Numbered from the stretch's first letter, positions 52,595 through 62,187 are shown. The stretch: 64,000 nt of DNA from Gemmatimonadales bacterium (GCA_009838765.1 VXQX01000081.1:62001-126000), one strand, 5' to 3'. Program-made: numbers and translations. The notes: a model not told the origin generated them from the letters alone.

Positions 52595-54763
52595 TCAGGA
52601 CACGCCGAGTTGCTGGAGGAGAAAGGCGAGTTCCATCGCGGCGTTGCGGACGTTGCGGCTGAAGGAGCGGCCGCCGGCGTGGCCTGTGCGCGGGTCGTAG
52701 TCGAGGATCACCGGCAGGCCGGAACTCGAGGCGGCCTGCAGGCGCGCGGCCATCTTGCGGGCCTGAAGCGGGGGCACGCGGGTGTCGAGGTCTCCCTGCG
52801 TGAGCATGACGGCGGGGTAGGCCACGCCGTCATGCACGTTCTGGTACGGGGAGAACGTCCGAAGCACGTCGAACTCCTCGGCCACCGCCGCGTTCCCGTA
52901 CTCCAGGAGCGCCGGCATGTTGTTCGTGTCGGTGAACTGGTAGAAGCGGACCATGTCGAGGTCGGGCAGCCCGCAGTAGACGGCCCGGAAGAGGTCCGGC
53001 CGCTTCGTGAGGGAGGCGGCGACGAGGAGGCCGCCGTTGCTCCCGCCCCGGATCGCGAGCCGGTCGGGGTTCGTGTAGCCGTTGTCGACCAGCCACTCCG
53101 CCGCCGCGATGAAGTCGGCGAACACATTCGGTTTGTTTTCAAGCATGCCGGCCCGGTGCCACTCCTCGCCGAACTCGCCGCCGCCCCTCAGCGTCGCCAT
53201 CGCGTACACGCCGCCCTGCTCCAGCCACGCCGCGGCACGCGTGTCGAAGCGGGGCAGCAGGTTCACGTTGAAGCCGCCGTACCCGTACAGGAGCGCGGGC
53301 GCCTGCCCGTCCAGCGCGATTCCCCGGCGGTGGGCGACGTACATCGGGGCTCGCGTCCCGTCCTCCGAGGCATACCACACCTGCTTCAGTTCGTACTCCG
53401 AGCCGTCGAAGGGGACGGATGACGGCCGCCACCCCTCCGTCTCCATCGTCTCAAGGTCGAGCTTGAGGATGGTGGAGGGGGTGAGGAGCGACGTCAGCGT
53501 GAGGAGGGCCTCGTCCCCGTCCTCTCCGTGCGAGCGCAGCGTCGCCACGTGGTGCGGCGGGATCGGGATCTCACCCTTCACCGCGCCGTCCGGCCCGTAG
53601 CGCACGATCCGGCTGCTCACGTCGCGCAGGTAGTCGGCGTACAGGTCGTCGCCGATGAACCGGTATCCGGTCAGGAGGTCCCCCCCCTCAGGCAGCACCT
53701 CCCGCCACCGCGCGGGGTCCGGATCCGGATTTTCGAGGTCCACCGCGAGGATGCGGTTCTTCGGCGCGTCCAGATTCGTGAGCAGGTAGAGTTCGTCGTC
53801 AACGAAGCGCGTGCTGAAGCGGGCGGGCGCGCCGACGATGAGCGGCGCGGGGGCCGCTCCGGAGCGGAGGTCGTGGAGGTAGACGTCCGTCCGCGCCCAC
53901 CCGTGCTGTACGGTGTAGACGTGCCACCGGCCGTCGCCCCCCTGCGAAAAGCCCACGAAGCGCTCCGGGCCGTGCCCCTCCCCGAACAGCTCCTCGTCCT
54001 CGTCGAGGTCCGTCCCCAGCCGGTGGTAGCGGACCCGCGCGCCCGTTTCCCGCGACCGGCGGCTGTAGTAGAACCCCTCCCCTTCCGGATCGAAGGAGAC
54101 GTTCCCGTACAGGTAGGTCGGCAGGCGGTCGGGCAGGTCCTCGCCGCTCTCCACGTCGCGGACGCGGTACTCCCGCTCGTCCCGTCCGCCGTCCCGGATG
54201 GCGTAGATCATGAGGCGGCCGTCGGGCGAGAAGTCGATGATGCTCACGCTGGTCGTGGCGTCATCGCGGAGGTCGAGCGGGTCGATGACGACCTCGAACT
54301 CGCCGGCGGGATCCTCCGGGTCCACCGGACCCTCCTGCGGTTCTTCGGGCGCCGGTCGGCGGTAGATCCCTCCGACCTCCCGGCCCGGCTTCCGGAACGA
54401 GAAGTACTCGTAGTCCCCCGCCCGGCGCGGGAAGATCGCCCCGGGCGCGTCCATCAGCTCCCGCAGCCTGCCCTCGAGCGCCGTCCGCAGCGGCGTGTCG
54501 CCGACGATGCGTTCCGCGTAGGCGTTCTGCTCGTCGATCCAGGCGCGGGTCGCGGGGCTCTCCTGGTCCTCGAGCCACCGGTAGTCGTCGATAAACTCGA
54601 CGCCGTGCAGCGTGTCGACGACGGGAATCCGGACCGTCTCGGGCGGGGGCGGCCAGGCCTCGCACGCCGCCACGCAGGCGGCGAGTGCGGCCAGTCGAAG
54701 CGGCGGAAGCGAGCGGCCGCCGGGCACGGCGATGGCGCGGGCGCGGCGTGTCGAGTCCGCCAT
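52595..54763 (-). CDS. Prolyl oligopeptidase family S9 lipoprotein
   Basis: Exported serine peptidase of 722 residues. Signal with a lipobox-like AACVAAC; N-terminal IPVVDTLHGVEFIDDYRWLE, then a beta-propeller (about 80-440), and a hydrolase domain with the nucleophile in RGGSNGGLL, Asp in TQGDLDTRVPP and His in RTGHAGG. Cleaves Pro-containing oligopeptides. Nineteen bases after the unknown-protein gene on the same strand; may or may not be part of the same operon. Confidence 0.9.
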   Translation of the reverse strand: MADSTRRARAIAVPGGRSLPPLRLAALAACVAACEAWPPPPETVRIPVVDTLHGVEFIDDYRWLEDQESPATRAWIDEQNAYAERIVGDTPLRTALEGRLRELMDAPGAIFPRRAGDYEYFSFRKPGREVGGIYRRPAPEEPQEGPVDPEDPAGEFEVVIDPLDLRDDATTSVSIIDFSPDGRLMIYAIRDGGRDEREYRVRDVESGEDLPDRLPTYLYGNVSFDPEGEGFYYSRRSRETGARVRYHRLGTDLDEDEELFGEGHGPERFVGFSQGGDGRWHVYTVQHGWARTDVYLHDLRSGAAPAPLIVGAPARFSTRFVDDELYLLTNLDAPKNRILAVDLENPDPDPARWREVLPEGGDLLTGYRFIGDDLYADYLRDVSSRIVRYGPDGAVKGEIPIPPHHVATLRSHGEDGDEALLTLTSLLTPSTILKLDLETMETEGWRPSSVPFDGSEYELKQVWYASEDGTRAPMYVAHRRGIALDGQAPALLYGYGGFNVNLLPRFDTRAAAWLEQGGVYAMATLRGGGEFGEEWHRAGMLENKPNVFADFIAAAEWLVDNGYTNPDRLAIRGGSNGGLLVAASLTKRPDLFRAVYCGLPDLDMVRFYQFTDTNNMPALLEYGNAAVAEEFDVLRTFSPYQNVHDGVAYPAVMLTQGDLDTRVPPLQARKMAARLQAASSSGLPVILDYDPRTGHAGGRSFSRNVRNAAMELAFLLQQLGVS

Positions 54764-54782
54764 GGCGCCTCCTGTCAGGCGG

Positions 54783-55658
54783 TCAGGGGGTGACGGTCAC
54801 CCGGACGTAGGCGTTGCTCCAGCAGCACTGGTCGCCGCCGGCGCTGTCGTTCGCGTCCCAGTTGTCAGCGCGCGCGCGCAGGACGTACTCGCCCGGCTCG
54901 CTGAACGTCGCCGCGGTCGTCGTCTCGCCGGTGCCGCCCTCGACCGTGATCTGCCACGGCTCGAACGCCACCGGCGCGGCGGGCCCCTGGTGCTTGAACC
55001 AGGTCACCTCCACGTCGACCGCCTGGTTCACGAGATCCTCGGGGTCGCGGACGGAGACCTCCTCGGTCCACAGCCGCAGCGTCAGTGGCGCCCCCACCTG
55101 AACCGTGCGCGGCTCGCCCCACACGCCCTGGACGTGCTGGCCCGCCTCCCCCTCGGGGTCGAAGCGGACGAGGGGCGGTATCGACCCCATGGCCCGCGGC
55201 CCGTAATCGAGCTGCAGCGCCGGGGCGAACACGCGGGCCGGCACGGGATATGTCACGCCGTTCGAGGTGATCGTCCACACGACGCGCTGCTCGCCGTCGC
55301 CGTACGACGCGGGCACCGTGACCGAGAACACGCCGCGGTCCCGGCGCGGCCGCACCGGGAAATGCGTGGGCTGCACCCCGTCGAACTCGGCCGGCTCGAT
55401 GAAGTTGTCCGGGCCGATCGGGATTTCGATGACTTCCCGGGTGTTCAGGTTGAAGTAGCCGAACGAGAAGGTGAAGGTGCCGTCGTCGTTGCGGTACCAA
55501 CCCTCGAAGAACGGGGCCACCGGCTCTCCCGTCGGCGGGATGGGCGCAAGCGGCAGCCGCTGCACCTGCTGGGCGTGAAGGGGCGCCGGCCCCCCGACGA
55601 GGGCGACCGGCGCCACCTGGGCGGCGACCAGGACGGCCGCGATATGTACGCTGCGCAT
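54783..55658 (-). CDS. Exported protein of unknown function
   Basis: About 291 residues with a signal peptide (APLHAQQ near residue 30). The mature part is beta-rich: FFEGWYRNDDGTFTFSFGYF, the Pro-rich HFPVRPRRDRGVFSVTVP, and a C-terminal immunoglobulin-like strand pattern (EPGEYVLRARADNWDAND) with a CC pair. I do not recognise the family. It follows the cytochrome gene by 17 bases and is most likely co-transcribed and functionally tied to it. No strong ribosome site precedes the ATG at 55658. Confidence 0.6.
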   Translation of the reverse strand: MRSVHIAAVLVAAQVAPVALVGGPAPLHAQQVQRLPLAPIPPTGEPVAPFFEGWYRNDDGTFTFSFGYFNLNTREVIEIPIGPDNFIEPAEFDGVQPTHFPVRPRRDRGVFSVTVPASYGDGEQRVVWTITSNGVTYPVPARVFAPALQLDYGPRAMGSIPPLVRFDPEGEAGQHVQGVWGEPRTVQVGAPLTLRLWTEEVSVRDPEDLVNQAVDVEVTWFKHQGPAAPVAFEPWQITVEGGTGETTTAATFSEPGEYVLRARADNWDANDSAGGDQCCWSNAYVRVTVTP

Positions 55659-55675
55659 GCGTAGCAGCCCGTGGC

Positions 55676-57070
55676 TCAGCTGTCGTCGTTGCTGCTGTCG
55701 CCGGCGTCGTCGTCGGTCGCGAGCTTCGCCTCCCGCTCCTCGACGAGCCGCTCGTAGCCTTCCTCCGTGAGGTGCGTCACGGCGAGCCACGCGTGCGACA
55801 TCTCATCCCCCGTGCGCGCGCCGCGCGCGTACCAGATCTCGGGATCGGGGGTCAGCTCGTTCTCCGCCGTGTTGTCGTACCACCCGGTCATGACGAGCAC
55901 CGTCCCGGGCGGGAGCAGCGGCGCCACGTCATCCTCGTAGATGTAGCTGTGGTGCCAGCGCGCGTCGAAGTCCGTGACCATGCTGACGAGTTCGAGCCTG
56001 CCGTCGGGGTAGAGCGCCTGGATCGACATCGCGTGCAGGTGGACGTGTCCGTGCGGCTGGAAGCTGTCGAGTCGGACCGGGTGATCCCAGCGATAGAAAC
56101 CCTGTGTCATCGCGGTGCCTCCCGGCGCCAGCGCGATGTCCCCCCTGAGAGGATAGAGACGCAGGTCCTGCTGGAACTCGGGCTCATAGCCCTCCTCGTG
56201 GAACCAGATCCCGAGTTCGACCTGGTCGCCGGTCACCTCGTATCCCATGGGATAGTAGTGCGCGTCCCACTCGATCATGTCGTTCGCCTTCAGCATCCGC
56301 CCCGCGTCCGCGGGCACGATCTCCCCGACCTTGCCCATCGCGTACTCGGAGAGGCTCTGGATGCGCCGGTACTCCCCTTCCTCGTTGAGCCTGAGCAGGC
56401 GCGGGATCGCGTGGTGCACGACCTGCCGCCCAGCGGGGAAGGAGGGACGCGTCTCGAAGGCCATCACCCAGCGATCCTCGTCGAGCCCCGTCGGCACCCG
56501 CGGCCGCCACCAAGTGTCGCCGCCCTCGGCCGGCACGTCGAACGGCTTCGACTTGATCACGTGATCGGGCGGGCCGAGGATGTCCTCGAGCTGCCACTTC
56601 TGCTCGTCCGGCCACTCGATCGGGGGCGGCATGTCCGCCGGATTCCCTTCGGGCGCCCCGGCGTCGGCCCATGCGACGATCGTCCCGATGTCCTCCTCGC
56701 TCAGCCGCCAGTCATCCTTGATTTCCTGGATGCCGACGCCCGTGTCGAGGTGGAACGGCGGCATGAGCCGCTTCGAGACCAGCTCCTTCATGCGAGACGC
56801 CCAGCGGCGCGTGTCCCGGTAGTCGAGGAGCGGCATCGGACCCACAGATCCCGGCCGGTGGCAGTTCTGGCAGTTCGCCTGGAGGATGGGTGCGACGTCC
56901 TTCGAGAACGTGACGTCCGCCTCCGCCCCGCCGCCGTCCGCTCCGTTCGCCGCCGGCCCCTGTCCGCCGAGATCCCCGAACGTGAGACCCAGAGCCAGGG
57001 GCACCATGAACACGGCAAGGGCCGTTGCATGCGACCAGGAATGGCTCGAGTGACGATGCGATCCACGCAT
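55676..57070 (-). CDS. c-type cytochrome with copper-monooxygenase-like (PHM/DBH) domain
   Basis: Exported protein of 464 residues. Signal/TM at about 15-32; haem-binding C67-Q-N-C70-H71 in a short cytochrome c domain (DVAPILQANCQNCHRPGSVG). The rest resembles copper type II ascorbate-dependent monooxygenase folds, with Cu-site-like VVHHAIPRL and HGHVHLHAM clusters, and a C-terminal IWYARGARTGDEMSHAWLAV. Divergent from the PQQ dehydrogenase gene, 198 bases apart. It may accept electrons from, or act beside, that enzyme; this is inference from placement. Confidence 0.83.
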   Translation of the reverse strand: MRGSHRHSSHSWSHATALAVFMVPLALGLTFGDLGGQGPAANGADGGGAEADVTFSKDVAPILQANCQNCHRPGSVGPMPLLDYRDTRRWASRMKELVSKRLMPPFHLDTGVGIQEIKDDWRLSEEDIGTIVAWADAGAPEGNPADMPPPIEWPDEQKWQLEDILGPPDHVIKSKPFDVPAEGGDTWWRPRVPTGLDEDRWVMAFETRPSFPAGRQVVHHAIPRLLRLNEEGEYRRIQSLSEYAMGKVGEIVPADAGRMLKANDMIEWDAHYYPMGYEVTGDQVELGIWFHEEGYEPEFQQDLRLYPLRGDIALAPGGTAMTQGFYRWDHPVRLDSFQPHGHVHLHAMSIQALYPDGRLELVSMVTDFDARWHHSYIYEDDVAPLLPPGTVLVMTGWYDNTAENELTPDPEIWYARGARTGDEMSHAWLAVTHLTEEGYERLVEEREAKLATDDDAGDSSNDDS

Positions 57071-57268
57071 GAGACATCCTCCTCCAGCTGGAACTGCTCC
57101 GCTGCCGCTCCCGGCGACTCCTCTTTAATGACCCGATACAGTGCGAAGAAACGTGGCCTTGGTGCAAGGAGCCGTTGCGTCCCGGGAAACGTCCGTCCAC
57201 GATGGAGTGTTATCCTTGCCGTGCATCGAACGGCGAGCGGCGGAAGAGAGAACAGCGAGAGCGGACGG

Positions 57269-59335
57269 ATGATGAAGAACCACTGGAGCTGGCGGCCGAG
57301 CAGCGCCCTTCTTCTCCCCCTTCTCTGCGGAGCCATCGCGGGGGCCCCCGTTGCGGCGCAGGGCCCCGGCGTGGAGGGAGCCGCGTGGACCTATCTCGGG
57401 GGCGACGCCTGGCACACCCGCTACACGCCGGCGACGCAGATCGACGCCTCCAATTTCGAGAGCCTCGAGGTCGCGTGGCGCTGGGACGCTTCGAGCTTCG
57501 GGCCGAGCACGGCGCGGGCCACGCCGTCCTACGTCGATGGAAAGATGATCACGGTCACGGGCGAAAACCGGCATGTCATCGCCCTCGATCCTTCCACGGG
57601 AAGGCTCCTGTGGAGCTTCGCCGAACCCATGACCTGGCGGCACGAATACTCGATGCGAAAGGCGTACGGCAAGGGCATTGCCTACGCCGAAGTCGATGGG
57701 CGCGGGGTCGTCTACATTCTCAGTCCCGGGTTCTTCCTCTACGCGCTCGACGCCGACACCGGACAGCCGCTCGACAACTGGGGCGAGGCCGTGCCGCTCC
57801 CGGGATTCCCGTCCTCCGGGACGGTGGACCTGGTGGCGGACCTCATCGAGGGCTGGGGACCGTGGGAAGACCTGAACCAGGAGTACGACCCGGATCAGGG
57901 GATGCCGCTCGAGATCGGATACATCACGTCGTCTTCCCCTCCCATCGTCGTGAACGACGTGGTCGTCGTCGGCAACTCCGCGGAGCAGGGCTACAACCAG
58001 ACGCGGAAGGAGATGGTCCCGGGCGATATTCTGGCCTATGATGCCCGCACCGGGGACTTCAAGTGGAAGTTCCACGTCATCCCGCGGCCGGGAGAGTTCG
58101 GACACGAGACGTGGGAGAACGACGCATGGCAGTGGACCGGTGACGTCTCCCCGTGGGCGCCGCTCTCGGCGGACCCGGAACTCGGACTCGTCTACCTCGT
58201 CACGAACGGCGCCACGATCGACTACTACGGCGGCTTCCACCCGGGCGACAACCTCTTCAGCACGAGCATCGTCGCGCTCGACGTGGAGACGGGAGAGCGC
58301 CGCTGGCATTTCCAGTTCGTGCACCACGACATCTGGAACTACGACACGCCGACCGCTCCCATCCTGATGGACGTCGTCGTGGACGGACGGCCGATCAAGG
58401 GCGTCTTCCAGGCGACGAAGCAGTCGTGGCTCTACGCGCTCGACCGCGAGACGGGCGAGCCGATCTGGCCGATCGAGGAGCGGCCGGTGCCGCCGTCGAA
58501 GGTGCCGGGCGAGAAGCTCTCCGAGACCCAGCCGCACCCGACGTGGCCCCTGCCCTACGACCTGCAGGGCCGCACGGAGCAGGACCTCATCGACTACACG
58601 CCGGAGCTGCGCGAGATGGCGCTCGAGTACGCGCGCGAGAACGATCTCTTCGTGCCGCTCTTCAACCCGCCGACACACGTCGGGAACCCGGAAGGCGAGG
58701 GCCCGGCGCTCTTCTGCCCCGGCGGGGGCGGGGGCGCGAACATCACGGGTCCGCCCGCCGCCGACCCGGTGAATGGGGTCGTCTTCGTCACATCGACGAG
58801 CGGGTGCTCGCCGGTGATGGTGGCGCCGGGCATTGAATCCGAACTCGACGGACCGGAGCAGACGGGCGTCACGCACTCCGAATTCTCCCGCGCGATCGGC
58901 GTCGTGACGGAGAGCACGGCGGACCAGGCGACGGTCGAGGGGCTGCGGATCTGGAAGGGGCCGGTGGGACGGATCACGGCGATCGACGTGAACACGGGCG
59001 AACACCTGTGGATGATCCCGCACGGCGACGCGCCGGAGCGGCAGCAGGCGGTGATCCGCGACCATCCGATGCTGCAGGGGGTGGACGTGAATCCGAACCA
59101 GGGCCGGCGCGGCCATTCCGCCATGGTTGCAACTCCGACGCTCCTTCTTGCGTCTGGACAGACGAGCGATGGGACGCCGCACCTGTTCGCGATCGACAAG
59201 CGGACCGGCGAGCGCGTGGGCCAGGTGGAGTTGCCCGGCAACACGCGCTACGGAATGTCGAGCTGGGTCCACGAGGGCAAGCAGTATGTGATCATTCAGC
59301 TAACCGACGGACTTGCGGCGATGGCCCTGCCCTGA
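57269..59335 (+). CDS. Large PQQ-dependent quinoprotein dehydrogenase
   Basis: Exported quinoprotein of 688 residues, eight-bladed propeller of the alcohol/glucose dehydrogenase group. Signal ends APVAAQG; blade motifs: WTYLGGDAWHTRYTPATQI, NRHVIALDPSTGRLLWSFAE, GDNLFSTSIVALDVETGER, FVHHDIWNYDTPTAPILMD, LYALDRETGEPIWPIEERPV and AIDVNTGEHLWMIPHG. It lacks a CXXCH, so electrons must leave through a partner, possibly the divergent cytochrome. ATG 57269 precedes the signal peptide; the frame stays open far upstream but those residues are shadow. Confidence 0.87.
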   Translation: MMKNHWSWRPSSALLLPLLCGAIAGAPVAAQGPGVEGAAWTYLGGDAWHTRYTPATQIDASNFESLEVAWRWDASSFGPSTARATPSYVDGKMITVTGENRHVIALDPSTGRLLWSFAEPMTWRHEYSMRKAYGKGIAYAEVDGRGVVYILSPGFFLYALDADTGQPLDNWGEAVPLPGFPSSGTVDLVADLIEGWGPWEDLNQEYDPDQGMPLEIGYITSSSPPIVVNDVVVVGNSAEQGYNQTRKEMVPGDILAYDARTGDFKWKFHVIPRPGEFGHETWENDAWQWTGDVSPWAPLSADPELGLVYLVTNGATIDYYGGFHPGDNLFSTSIVALDVETGERRWHFQFVHHDIWNYDTPTAPILMDVVVDGRPIKGVFQATKQSWLYALDRETGEPIWPIEERPVPPSKVPGEKLSETQPHPTWPLPYDLQGRTEQDLIDYTPELREMALEYARENDLFVPLFNPPTHVGNPEGEGPALFCPGGGGGANITGPPAADPVNGVVFVTSTSGCSPVMVAPGIESELDGPEQTGVTHSEFSRAIGVVTESTADQATVEGLRIWKGPVGRITAIDVNTGEHLWMIPHGDAPERQQAVIRDHPMLQGVDVNPNQGRRGHSAMVATPTLLLASGQTSDGTPHLFAIDKRTGERVGQVELPGNTRYGMSSWVHEGKQYVIIQLTDGLAAMALP

Positions 59336-59408
59336 CGGCCGCACCGGCCCCGTGGGGGGCGCTTGACCTTCAAGACAACGGACGAACGGAAGAAGGAAGA
59401 GAGAGAAT

Positions 59409-60080
59409 ATGCTGCGTGAACATCTGAATTTCGGACGCGGGGGCGTCTGCGTCGCGGTGGTGTTGTCCATCCTCGTCGCCGGGGCATGTATCGAGAGCGA
59501 GGACACGATGGAGCCCACGCCCGCGAACGAAGCACCGGTCGCGGTCGGTGTCGTGCCGCCCGTTACCGTGGCGGCCGGCGACCACGTGATGGTGGACGTG
59601 TCCGGCTTCTTCCAGGATCCGGACGGCGACCCGCTCCTGTACGGCGCGGGAACCTCGAACGCGCTCGTGGCCGGCGTCTCCGTCTCGGGCAGCATGATGA
59701 CCGTGGTCGGGGTCGGGACCGGCCAGGCGGGCGGCGTGCTCTTCGCCCGCGATCAGGCCGGCGGTGAAGCCGCGCAGAACTTCCTGATCACGGTGCCGAA
59801 CCAGCCGCCGGTCGTGGCCCAGGCGCTCCCGGCGCTGAGCCTGACCACCGGGCAGGTACACCAGCTGAACCTGTCGCAGTACTTCAGCGATCCGGAGGGC
59901 GACGACCTGACGTTCAGCGTCACGACCGGGAACACGCTTGTCGCGGTGGGCGCGGTATCGGGCGGCACGCTCACGGTGGTCGGCGTGACGGTGGGGAGTA
60001 CGACGATCACCGTCACGGCGCGGGACGCGGACGGCGGCGAGGTCCAGCAGGAAACGCCGGTGGTCGTGACCAGCCGGTAG
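59409..60080 (+). CDS. Surface lipoprotein with two cadherin/Ig-like repeats
   Basis: 223 residues. Lipobox VAGAC (about residue 27), then two tandem beta-sandwich units, each beginning NxAPVA / NQPPVVA and with FxDPxGDxL (FFQDPDGDPLLYGAG; YFSDPEGDDLTFSVT). Such repeats occur in adhesins and surface proteins. GGAAGAGAGAG lies before the ATG. Seventy-three bases after the PQQ gene, so possibly separate. Confidence 0.8.
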   Translation: MLREHLNFGRGGVCVAVVLSILVAGACIESEDTMEPTPANEAPVAVGVVPPVTVAAGDHVMVDVSGFFQDPDGDPLLYGAGTSNALVAGVSVSGSMMTVVGVGTGQAGGVLFARDQAGGEAAQNFLITVPNQPPVVAQALPALSLTTGQVHQLNLSQYFSDPEGDDLTFSVTTGNTLVAVGAVSGGTLTVVGVTVGSTTITVTARDADGGEVQQETPVVVTSR

Positions 60081-60196
60081 AGTCGGCGGGGGCAATGTGA
60101 CCCGCCCCGGGATTGCTTCGTGTTAGAAGTAGCACACGAAAAACCCGGTTGGCGCGAGCGACGGACGTTCCGCTCAGGCGTCTTGAAGGAGGCAAC

Positions 60197-60943
60197 GTGA
60201 AGTACCGATTCAGACAGTCCTCGATGGCGGCCGTCCTCGCCGTCATCGGGGGAGCCGGGGCGGCCGAGGCCCTCGCGGCGCAGGACTTTCTCTTCGGGCG
60301 TCCTTCCGTCACGCTCGGCGCTCGAATCGGGTACGCGATACCCCGCGCGGACAGCGAGATCTTCGATTTCACGCGCAGGGAACTGACGGTCGAGAAGGAG
60401 GATTTCAACGCGGTGGCGCTCGCCGCCGACTTCGGCTTCCGGCTCTCCGACCGCATCGATCTTGCGGTGGGGCTCGGGTATGAGGCCAGCGAGATCGACT
60501 CCGAGTCCCGGGAGTTCATCGGCACGGACGACCTGCCGATCCTGCAGACGACGGACTTCAGCCGCATACCGTTCACCGTCGGCCTGAAGGCCTATCTCAC
60601 GGAGCGCGGACGGCGGATCAGCGATCTCGCCTGGATTCCGGGCAAGTTCGCTCCCTTCGTCGGAGGCGGCGTCGGGTTCATGTGGTATCAGTTCGAGCAG
60701 GAGGGCGAATTCGTCGACTACGAAACGCTGGACATCTTCTACGACTATTTCTCGTCCAGCGACGGATCGGCGCTCGCCTACGTGACGGCCGGATTGGACT
60801 ACTCGCTCGGGCTACGGTGGATTCTCACCGCCGAAGCCCGTTATTCTTGGGCCAGCGCGGCCATGGGCGAGGGCTTCGTCGGGTTCGACAGGATCGACCT
60901 GAACGGGCTTCGCGCCGCGTTCGGCTTTTCGGTACGGCTGTAA
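60197..60943 (+). CDS. Outer-membrane beta-barrel protein
   Basis: 248 residues. Signal peptide ends ALAAQD; strands alternate polar/hydrophobic (VTLGARIGYAIP, AVALAADFGFRLSDRIDLAV, YVTAGLDYSLGLRWILTAEA) and the last strand ends FGFSVRL. Resembles the OmpA/OmpW-type small barrels. The GTG at 60197 has AAGGAGG close upstream, which decides the start. Function unknown. Confidence 0.75.
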   Translation: MKYRFRQSSMAAVLAVIGGAGAAEALAAQDFLFGRPSVTLGARIGYAIPRADSEIFDFTRRELTVEKEDFNAVALAADFGFRLSDRIDLAVGLGYEASEIDSESREFIGTDDLPILQTTDFSRIPFTVGLKAYLTERGRRISDLAWIPGKFAPFVGGGVGFMWYQFEQEGEFVDYETLDIFYDYFSSSDGSALAYVTAGLDYSLGLRWILTAEARYSWASAAMGEGFVGFDRIDLNGLRAAFGFSVRL

Positions 60944-60961
60944 ACCTCGAGGTATGGTCAC

Positions 60962-62128
60962 ATGACGAAACAGCGCACTGCTGGAATCGGCTCCGCTCTC
61001 TTCCTGGCGGCCGGCACGATGCTTGCGACCGGGCCGCTGTCGACCGCGGCGGCGCAGGAGATGGACGAACGCTGGCTCGCCTGGATGGGTTGCTGGCAGC
61101 CCGTTCGGACTTCGACGACCGCCGACGCGCCGGAATCGCTGCTCTGCTTCCGGCCCAGCGCCGAAGAGGCCGGCGTCGAGGTGATCACGGTCGAAGACGG
61201 CGAGATCGCGGCCCGGGAAACCGTGCGGGCGGACGGACAGCCCCACGAGGCGACCCTGGACGGCTGCAGCGGATCGCGCCGCGCGGTGTTCGCTTCCCGT
61301 CCCGGCCGGGTGTTCATGGATGTGGACCAGGTCTGCGAGGGCGGCGTCGACCGATCCTCGAGCGGGATGTTCGCGATGATCTCGTCCGAGGCCTGGATCG
61401 ACACGCGCGTCGTCACCGTCGGCGACGAGAAGATGACGTGGGTGACGCGATACCGGCTGGCCACGCAGAGTCAGGCCGAGGCCATCGGGCTGGGCGAGAT
61501 CGCGGCCGACCGGAGCCTGGCTGTCCGCTCGTTGCGGATGGCGGCAGCCGGAGGGTATTCGGTTGACGACATCATCGAGGCGCAGGCGCATGTGGATCCC
61601 GCGGCGGTGGAGGCCTGGATCGTCGAACACGAGATGCCTCTCGCGGTCGACGCCGACCGGCTCGTCCAACTCGCCGACGCCGGGGTGTCCGAAGGGGTCA
61701 TCGACATGATGATCGCTCGGAGCTATCCCCGGCGCTTCGCGGTGTCCACGGGCGGCGACGGCGGCGCGGGGCCGTGGCGCGGCGTCGGCGGATACTACGA
61801 TCCGTTCTACGGCGGCTGGGGCTATCCCTACTACGGCCGCTTCGGCTACCGCTACGGTTACGGGTACTCGCCCTTCGGCTGGGGCTCTCCGTACGGGTAC
61901 GGGTACGGGTACGGCTATGGGTACGGACCGACGATCATCCGCACGGAACCCAGGAACAGCGGCGGCCGGGTGATCAGCGGACGCGGCTACAGCAGCGGAA
62001 GCTCCAGAATCGGCACGCGGTCGACCGGTTCCTCGCGAGGCACCGCGTCGGTCGGTTCGTCTTCCTCGGGCTCGGGAGGGCGGTCGACGGGACGGACCGC
62101 GCGGCGGCGCGGCGGCGGAGACCTTTGA
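60962..62128 (+). CDS. Exported protein with Gly/Tyr-rich and Ser/Gly-rich tail, unknown function
   Basis: 388 residues. Signal ends TAAAQE. Residues about 30-255 form a folded domain (MDERWLAWMGCWQPVRT; VMGVDQV-like VFMDVDQVCEGG) of a family I cannot name. From about 265 the chain becomes low-complexity: GYYDPFYGGWGYPYYGR, a GY run, then a Ser/Gly/Arg tail. Could be a surface or envelope-matrix protein. Eighteen bases after the beta-barrel gene, hence probably the same operon. Confidence 0.65.
   Translation: MTKQRTAGIGSALFLAAGTMLATGPLSTAAAQEMDERWLAWMGCWQPVRTSTTADAPESLLCFRPSAEEAGVEVITVEDGEIAARETVRADGQPHEATLDGCSGSRRAVFASRPGRVFMDVDQVCEGGVDRSSSGMFAMISSEAWIDTRVVTVGDEKMTWVTRYRLATQSQAEAIGLGEIAADRSLAVRSLRMAAAGGYSVDDIIEAQAHVDPAAVEAWIVEHEMPLAVDADRLVQLADAGVSEGVIDMMIARSYPRRFAVSTGGDGGAGPWRGVGGYYDPFYGGWGYPYYGRFGYRYGYGYSPFGWGSPYGYGYGYGYGYGPTIIRTEPRNSGGRVISGRGYSSGSSRIGTRSTGSSRGTASVGSSSSGSGGRSTGRTARRRGGGDL
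61892..61926. repeat. Tandem GGGTAC-like hexamer repeat encoding Gly-Tyr
   Basis: About six hexamers of the pattern TACGGG/TACGGC inside the preceding coding region, giving a run of Gly-Tyr dipeptides. Prone to slippage, so its length may vary between strains. Confidence 0.7.
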
Positions 62129-62163
62129 GCCCCGCGGTCCAACCCAGCTGACAGCTCCTTCGA

Positions 62164-62187
62164 GAGGGCCCGGTCTTCCGGGCCCTC
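62164..62187 (+). terminator. GC-rich hairpin, likely transcription terminator
   Basis: Perfect 10-base stem GAGGGCCCGG / CCGGGCCCTC with a TCTT loop, 36 bases after the stop codon of the Gly/Tyr-rich gene. The following T run is weak (GTTTC), so the effect may be partial. Confidence 0.65.

Noticed and set aside
55772-57268. Upstream extension of the PQQ dehydrogenase frame over the cytochrome gene
   Set aside because: The stretch mirrors the antisense cytochrome gene; the signal peptide begins at 57269.
60085-60106. GGCGGG/CCCGCC hairpin after the Ig-like lipoprotein gene
   Set aside because: Could be a terminator, but short stem, 10-base loop and no T run leave it unsupported.
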